A DNA stretch of 18,111 bases, taken from assembly GCA_027343965.1 (NCBI GenBank), contig DAHWJX010000146.1, forward strand, positions 1 through 18,111. Direction: 5' to 3'. The notes under the pieces are model-generated. The model made no database searches. It had not been told where the DNA came from and was given only the letters and a program-made list of their open reading frames with translations. The translations under genes were made by a program, and so were the position numbers. This DNA is from JAKACU01 sp021821185 (GTDB taxonomy: Bacteria; Bacillota; Bacilli; Alicyclobacillales; SLC66). Numbering within the stretch: position 1 is the first letter of the stretch; each line of letters begins with the position of its first letter. Positions 13,005 through 18,111 of this stretch are shown here, one piece after another.

Positions 13005-16000
13005 GTGGATATCCATATGATCACGGGTCGTGCGGGAAGCGGCAAGTCTCATCAGATTATTGAGATGATCAGCAAAGAGGCTGCAGCCAATCCGTTTGGG
13101 CCACCGCTACTGCTTCTTGTACCTGATCAGGCAGCGTTCACCATGGAAACCTGGTTGACGACAGCTTCCTTAGGCGGCGCACATGTGAGGGCACAGGTAT
13201 TGAGCTTTCGTCGTTTGGCTCATCAAGCTCGTATGGATCTCGATAAGGCATCGGCACGTCCCTTGCATGCCGCAGGTAAATACGCGCTTTTTGCTCAGGC
13301 GTATGCTGATGTGGCTGAACAGCTCACTGCGTTATCGCGACCTGACGCATCGGCACATTACATGGAGCGCTTATTACATTGGCTCGAAGAATGCCAACTA
13401 TATGCTCACACGCCAGCGAAGTTAGCCAGTAGTGCTAAGCTTGACTCGATTGACCCTTTCTTAGGCGCCAAATTGGCTGATATGAGCCTTCTTTATGATG
13501 CCTATCAAAGGCGGTTACACGATGCTTTCGTCGATTCCTATGATTTGTTGCCTTTTCTTGCCCGTCATGCCCATGTTTGGCCAAGCCTTCGCGATGCGCA
13601 GATTTTTGTGGATGGATTTGTCGGATTCACCGCACAAGAGTTACAGGTAATCCAATCTTTTTTAACTGCACCTATTACATCGTTGACGGTGACTATTGGT
13701 GCACCTCAGGCCATCCTGAGGCAAATTCAACAACCTCTATCGTTACAGACACCTTTTGCGCAAGCGCAAGACACCTTTCGCCGCATCCTTGGCATCATTG
13801 AACAAGTGACAGCGACAGTTCCACGCATCACAGAGTTGGCAGGGCCGAGTCCCCGTTTTTTCTTGGCTCCCCGTCTCGCACATCTTGAACAACAAGTATT
13901 CACCATGCCAGGGCAACCTTTTCGATCTGCTGCAACTGATGTATTCGATGACTTGCGTTTGGCCCAAGCTACGACAAAGCAAGCTGAAGTGGACGGCGTC
14001 ATCGCGGACATGCTTTCCCTAAAACGCGAACATGCGTTGCGTTTTTCGGATGTCGTATGTATCGTGCCAAGTCTTTCGCTTTATGCAGCGCAGATGATGG
14101 AATCCTTTGTTCAAGCGGGTATTCCTTTTTATATGGATGAAAGACGGACGCTCAAAAATCATCCTTTAGCTGTGTTTCTCTTGTCCGCTTTACGAGCTGC
14201 TGCTTCAGGTTTGCAAAGTGATGATGTGTTTCGTTTCTTAAAGACGGACGTTTTTCCAATACCGCGTGCGGTGGTAGATCATTTGGAAAATTACGCATTG
14301 GCTCGCGGCTTGTCAGGAGAAGATTGGTTACAGCCGATACAAGTCAGGCAGCAAAAAGACAGGCCTCTTGAAGAGGCTAGAAAAATGGTCGTCGATATTC
14401 TCTGGACTTTTCTTAATGAACTTGGTTCAGCATGTACCATGCATTCCTTGGCCAGCGCATTATGGGACTTACTCGTGGCAGTTGATGCGCCGACTACTAT
14501 GAAACGATTTATGGAACGAGCCCAAGATGAGGGTGACCTTGTTATGCTTGAGATGCATGAGAAGGCGTATGACGCGGTCGTGCAAGCTTTAGATGATTTT
14601 GTTGCGGCATTTGGTGATGAGTTCGTAACGCTCGCACAGGCGCAAGACCTTATTTTGCGCGTATTTGATGGAGTTACGGTAGGCCTGATTCCTGCACAAG
14701 TTGATCAGGTTATCATCACAGAAGTGAATCGCGTTCGGGCGTTTGAAGCACAGGCAGTATTTGTAATGGGGGCGGCCCAAGGCCTCTTTCCCCTACAGGC
14801 ATTGGAAGATGAGGTGCTGTCTGACGCACAACGTGAATGGCTGCTTGAAGCAGGCGTTGAGTTGTCGCCGTTTACGTCACGAAAACAGTTGTTTGAGCGC
14901 TATCGTGTGTATCTTTCGTTGACAAGAGCCACGCGGTTTTTGACTATTTCCTATCCACAGGCGGATCAGGGAAGCTCTTTATCGCCATCGATCGTTTTAT
15001 CGGAGATACGGAGATTGTATGCCATAAACGATGTTCCGTGGCGCTATTATCGTGATGCTCTGACATTGCAGGATGATGCGGATTATCGCTTGTGTGTGAC
15101 GCCTCAAAAAACAGCTCGTTTTTTAGCAGGTGCATTGCGCGATTTTCAAAAGGGTCAGACGTTAACCCCGTTGTGGTATGCTGCTTATGATCTATTTGCC
15201 AATCGTATCTTGTCTCAGGATCTTGCAAAAACGTTTCTCGTAGGTCTTGCTCATCGTGTATATAGTGAAACACTGCCGACGGTTCTTGCGCAACAGGTAT
15301 TTGGTACGGATGTCGTTGCTAGCGTATCTCGTTTAGAATTGTTTGCGCGCTGTTCCTTTGCTCATTTCGCGACTTATGGACTGCGCCTTAAAGAACGTGA
15401 GCGATTTACGATTGATCAAGCTACACGAGGTAGTTTGATGCATGCCATTTTGCATGAGTTTGTTTTGCAATTGACACAAGATAGTTTACCTTGGGGATCC
15501 TTGACCGACGCTGCGGTAGAACAACGACTCTTTCGGTTATATAACAAACATATAGAACAATTTCGCGATCAAATGCTTACTCGTTCAGCTCGTGCAAGGC
15601 AGGAAGCCAAGCAGGTGTATGCTATTTTGCTACGCGCGCTGTGGGTGCTGACAGAGCACGCGCGGCGAAGTGCGTTTGTTCCTTATCAAACGGAGCTGTC
15701 TTTTGGTGATTGTGAAGGCAATTTGGCACCCATAATGACTTTGCCTTTGCCTAAAGGCAAGCTGCGACTGAAGGGCCGAATTGATCGCATCGATATCGCA
15801 CAGGACAAAGATAAAGTGTGGTATCGCGTGATTGACTATAAAAGCAGCGAACATAAGGTATCTCTCTTGCGTATGTATCATGGTCTTATGTTGCAACTCC
15901 CTTTGTATGCAAAAGTTTTGGAACCGATGTTGCAAGATTCTTTGCAAGATGATGTGGAGTTTGCTGGGATGTTTTACTTCCCGTTGATGGATCCGATTGC

Positions 16001-16475
16001 CTCTGTTCAAGGCCCGACGCAAGAACCGAAAACAACGGAACAATTTCGAAAAGCACTCCGGATGCGAGGGCTGTTACGAAAGGAACCCCGAATAGTGCCT
16101 TTATTGGATGCTTCCCAAGGGGAAAAAGAGGCGCTCACAGATTTGTTTCCTAAGATGCTCAAGCAAGATGGAAATTTTTCAAGTCAAGTCATGGCCGTAA
16201 CGAACGATCAGTGGAAAGGTTTAACAATGCGGGTGCAAGCGTCTGTAGTGGAATTTGCAAAGGAAATGATGGCCGGTGAAACATCCATCAATCCTTACCG
16301 GCTCACGTCGCAAGACCATGCGTGTGTGTTTTGTGAATTTCACTCCTTATGTCATTTCGAACCAGCTCACGGGATGGGATCGTATCGAAATTTGTCTGTT
16401 TTAAAAGAAGATGAGATTGCGTCTTTGCTTGACTCAGCTACAAAAGGGGGTAATGACGTTGAGGACCTGGTCTGA
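13005..16475 (+). CDS. addB: ATP-dependent helicase/deoxyribonuclease subunit B
   Basis: AddB pairs with AddA to resect double-strand breaks to Chi sites for RecA loading, in the cytoplasm. The 1156-residue protein starts with a Walker A motif GRAGSGKS (about 8-15), as in AddB proteins, which keep an iron-sulfur nuclease rather than a full helicase. The nuclease domain at the C-terminus has GRIDRID and VIDYKSS, the metal-binding core. Four cysteines that bind the [4Fe-4S] cluster are present: C783 in ARCSFAHF, and C1107, C1110 and C1116 in CVFCEFHSLC. Length is close to the usual 1160. Start GTG 13005 is chosen because AGAGGG at 12991-12996 is then 8 bases upstream; GTG 12999 would leave two bases. 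The gene follows the ABC ATPase by 18 bp and overlaps addA by 17 bp. Confidence 0.95.
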   Translation: MDIHMITGRAGSGKSHQIIEMISKEAAANPFGPPLLLLVPDQAAFTMETWLTTASLGGAHVRAQVLSFRRLAHQARMDLDKASARPLHAAGKYALFAQAYADVAEQLTALSRPDASAHYMERLLHWLEECQLYAHTPAKLASSAKLDSIDPFLGAKLADMSLLYDAYQRRLHDAFVDSYDLLPFLARHAHVWPSLRDAQIFVDGFVGFTAQELQVIQSFLTAPITSLTVTIGAPQAILRQIQQPLSLQTPFAQAQDTFRRILGIIEQVTATVPRITELAGPSPRFFLAPRLAHLEQQVFTMPGQPFRSAATDVFDDLRLAQATTKQAEVDGVIADMLSLKREHALRFSDVVCIVPSLSLYAAQMMESFVQAGIPFYMDERRTLKNHPLAVFLLSALRAAASGLQSDDVFRFLKTDVFPIPRAVVDHLENYALARGLSGEDWLQPIQVRQQKDRPLEEARKMVVDILWTFLNELGSACTMHSLASALWDLLVAVDAPTTMKRFMERAQDEGDLVMLEMHEKAYDAVVQALDDFVAAFGDEFVTLAQAQDLILRVFDGVTVGLIPAQVDQVIITEVNRVRAFEAQAVFVMGAAQGLFPLQALEDEVLSDAQREWLLEAGVELSPFTSRKQLFERYRVYLSLTRATRFLTISYPQADQGSSLSPSIVLSEIRRLYAINDVPWRYYRDALTLQDDADYRLCVTPQKTARFLAGALRDFQKGQTLTPLWYAAYDLFANRILSQDLAKTFLVGLAHRVYSETLPTVLAQQVFGTDVVASVSRLELFARCSFAHFATYGLRLKERERFTIDQATRGSLMHAILHEFVLQLTQDSLPWGSLTDAAVEQRLFRLYNKHIEQFRDQMLTRSARARQEAKQVYAILLRALWVLTEHARRSAFVPYQTELSFGDCEGNLAPIMTLPLPKGKLRLKGRIDRIDIAQDKDKVWYRVIDYKSSEHKVSLLRMYHGLMLQLPLYAKVLEPMLQDSLQDDVEFAGMFYFPLMDPIASVQGPTQEPKTTEQFRKALRMRGLLRKEPRIVPLLDASQGEKEALTDLFPKMLKQDGNFSSQVMAVTNDQWKGLTMRVQASVVEFAKEMMAGETSINPYRLTSQDHACVFCEFHSLCHFEPAHGMGSYRNLSVLKEDEIASLLDSATKGGNDVEDLV

Positions 16476-18111
16476 TGCACAAATGAGGGCGATCGAAGAA
16501 CGCGATAGGGCCATTTTAGTATCAGCTGGGGCAGGATCCGGTAAGACGAGTGTTCTCGTTGAACGTGTCATCACTCGTGTGCTTGGTGCTGATCAAGTCG
16601 ATGTTGATCGAATTTTGATCGTGACGTTTACGGAGGCTGCGGCTTCTGAGATGAGGGAGCGCATCGCACAAGCGTTTCGCGACATGATTGATCAACATGG
16701 CTATGATGAATGTCTTAGTCGGCAGTTATATTTGTTAGAACGATCGACGATCTCAACGCTCCATAGTTTTTGTATGAAAGTAATCCGATTGGCTGGTTTA
16801 CAGCTTAGCATAGAACCCGGGTTTCGCGTTATGGATAGTCAGGAGCAGGCACTGCTGATGCAAGCCACACTTGATCATGTGCTTGAAGAGAATTTTGCTT
16901 CAGGTGATGAGGCGTTTGATCAATTTGCGTTGCGATATGGGGGTACCCGTGGTGAACAAACTATTCGCGACATGGTCCTTGAGCTATTTCATTTCGCACA
17001 GAGTCAACCGCTCCCTGAAGTATGGCTTGATCAGGCTTTGCAACATTTTATCGATGCATCGCAACAACCACTTTCCGATTCGTTCCTGGGACAGGCGTTT
17101 TTTGAAGCCTTAAGTGAACGCATCGAACAAAGTGCTTCTTTGATGCAAGAAGCGATATGTATAGCTGTGCAAAAAGCGGGTCCTTTGCGCTGGCTTCCTA
17201 ACCTAACGAAGGAGCGAGACGCTTTACTTGCTGCCCATAAAGCAGCAAAAATTCGTGACTATCAGGCGGTTTGTAATTACATGTCCTTTGAGTTTGGCCG
17301 CATGCCAGCGGACAAAGAATGCGATGCGGATTGCAAGGAACAGGTAACGCAACTTCGTGATCGTGTGAAGCGTGATATGAGGATACTGAAAAATGGCCTC
17401 TTGCAACGTTCTTCGCAAACTTTACTTGATGAGTTGAAGCAAGTTTTACCCTGGGTTACGTCGTTGGTTATTCTTGTGAAAGACTTTTCACGCGCATTTT
17501 TGGACGAGAAACACCGCCGTGCCGCGGTCGATTTTGCGGATCTGGAGCATCTTGCTTTCCAAGCCCTTAGTGAGACGGATGGTGCTCGGTCTAGCTTAGC
17601 CAAGCAATTGTCTGAACAGTTTGTTGAAGTGATGGTTGATGAATACCAAGATACGAGCCCTGTGCAAGACGCCATTTTATCGCTTTTGTGCAATGAGGAC
17701 AATTCCAATCTATTTCAGGTTGGGGACGTTAAACAAAGTATTTATCGGTTTCGCATGGCAGAGCCCCAACTATTTTTGAATAAATATACCCAATACCAAG
17801 TTGGGGACAAGGCTATCACGATTTCGTTACAACAAAATTATCGAAGTCGTGAATCGATCATTCATGCTGTTAACGATGTTTTTCATCATTTGTTTATTCC
17901 CGCACTTGGTGGCCTTGTCTATGATGAACGGGCTTTTATGCTACCAGGAGCACAGTATCCAGAAGTACCTGATGCGGTGAGTACGTTTGCGGGCCCTGTT
18001 GAAATAGTCGTACTGAGTCAGCGTGATTTGGTGAAGGAAGATGAAACGCAAACAACTGAAGACGATGTGGATCTTTTTGATGTTGTAGATGATCGTGTGC
18101 CATTGACCATA
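16459..18111 (+). CDS. addA: ATP-dependent helicase/nuclease subunit A (partial, 5' 551 codons)
   Basis: AddA is the UvrD-like helicase and nuclease partner of AddB. The visible part has motif I SAGAGSGKTSVLVERV, Ia IVTFTEAAASEM, STLHSFC, motif II VDEYQDTSPVQ, motif III QVGDVKQSIYRFRMAEPQLF, and motif IV LQQNYRSR. The remaining helicase motifs and the C-terminal nuclease domain would lie beyond the right edge. The frame is open to the last base. Start TTG 16459 has AGGGGG (16445-16450) at 8 bases upstream; ATG 16453 lies only two bases after it, so it is less likely. The gene overlaps the end of addB by 17 bp, indicating translational coupling. The usual length is about 1230 residues, so slightly less than half is in the window. 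Confidence 0.95.
   Translation, partial: MRTWSDAQMRAIEERDRAILVSAGAGSGKTSVLVERVITRVLGADQVDVDRILIVTFTEAAASEMRERIAQAFRDMIDQHGYDECLSRQLYLLERSTISTLHSFCMKVIRLAGLQLSIEPGFRVMDSQEQALLMQATLDHVLEENFASGDEAFDQFALRYGGTRGEQTIRDMVLELFHFAQSQPLPEVWLDQALQHFIDASQQPLSDSFLGQAFFEALSERIEQSASLMQEAICIAVQKAGPLRWLPNLTKERDALLAAHKAAKIRDYQAVCNYMSFEFGRMPADKECDADCKEQVTQLRDRVKRDMRILKNGLLQRSSQTLLDELKQVLPWVTSLVILVKDFSRAFLDEKHRRAAVDFADLEHLAFQALSETDGARSSLAKQLSEQFVEVMVDEYQDTSPVQDAILSLLCNEDNSNLFQVGDVKQSIYRFRMAEPQLFLNKYTQYQVGDKAITISLQQNYRSRESIIHAVNDVFHHLFIPALGGLVYDERAFMLPGAQYPEVPDAVSTFAGPVEIVVLSQRDLVKEDETQTTEDDVDLFDVVDDRVPLTI

Noticed and set aside
13577..16043. Several ORFs of 60-140 residues in other frames within addB
   Set aside because: They lie inside a full-length, motif-complete AddB coding frame and have no ribosome sites or recognisable domains.
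1..18111. CRISPR arrays, insertion sequences, tRNA or rRNA genes, phage genes
   Set aside because: I looked for direct repeats with regular spacers, transposase motifs with terminal inverted repeats, and tRNA-like CCA or TTCGAAT/TTCRANY arm patterns, and saw none that hold up.

Overview
The window looks like a chromosomal segment of an endospore-forming, low-to-moderate-GC Firmicute. The evidence is a full-length Spo0A, an AddAB (not RecBCD) recombination nuclease, GGAGG-type ribosome binding sites, and frequent TTG/GTG starts. The Spo0A, NRAMP-like and orphan ModF/YlmA-like sequences would fit the Alicyclobacillus/Sulfobacillus neighbourhood, but the genus is a guess. Nearly everything is ordinary core metabolism and housekeeping. 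I see no phage, transposon, CRISPR array or defence island, and I do not claim a new multi-gene system.

Layout. At the left edge (1-178) there is the tail of an unidentified gene, a terminator, and a regulatory region with phased 0A-like repeats and a sigma-H-like promoter overlapping a 0A box. This leads into spo0A (179-1039). Next, on the minus strand, come a decayed NRAMP-family metal transporter (about 1043-1353) and a small cysteine-rich protein (1444-1620) with its own terminator. Two further 0A boxes lie between that protein and a nitronate monooxygenase (1795-2883). This gene converges on a zinc-free MDR quinone oxidoreductase (2941-3924, minus). A D-Ala-D-Ala carboxypeptidase (4058-5335) follows and converges, with overlapping stop codons, on a 53-residue two-helix membrane protein (5330-5491, minus). 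Next are an SCP2 lipid-binding protein (5640-5978), a bidirectional terminator, a small acidic protein (6025-6210, minus), aconitase (6333-9044) and a ROK glucokinase (9173-10069). A large unrecognised membrane protein (10129-12018, minus) is divergent from an orphan ABC ATPase of the YlmA/ModF type (12204-12986). That ATPase is followed closely by addB (13005-16475) and addA (16459 to beyond the right edge).

How the genes fit together. The only clear operon is ABC ATPase-addB-addA, with an 18-nt gap and then a 17-bp overlap; AddA and AddB form one nuclease-helicase. Spo0A is the sporulation master regulator, and 0A boxes occur before its own gene and before the Cys-rich/nitronate monooxygenase pair, suggesting direct control of both. 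Aconitase and glucokinase are central carbon genes, each in its own transcription unit with clear terminators.

The points most worth a second look are: (i) an in-frame amber codon at codon 4 of the best-supported start of the 629-residue membrane protein; (ii) the 0A/sigma-H architecture in front of spo0A; (iii) a pair of 0A boxes beside an unannotated Cys-rich microprotein; (iv) an NRAMP gene reduced to its ends; (v) an SxN-to-SxD change in the carboxypeptidase; and (vi) two small proteins (53 and 58 residues) short enough to be missed.
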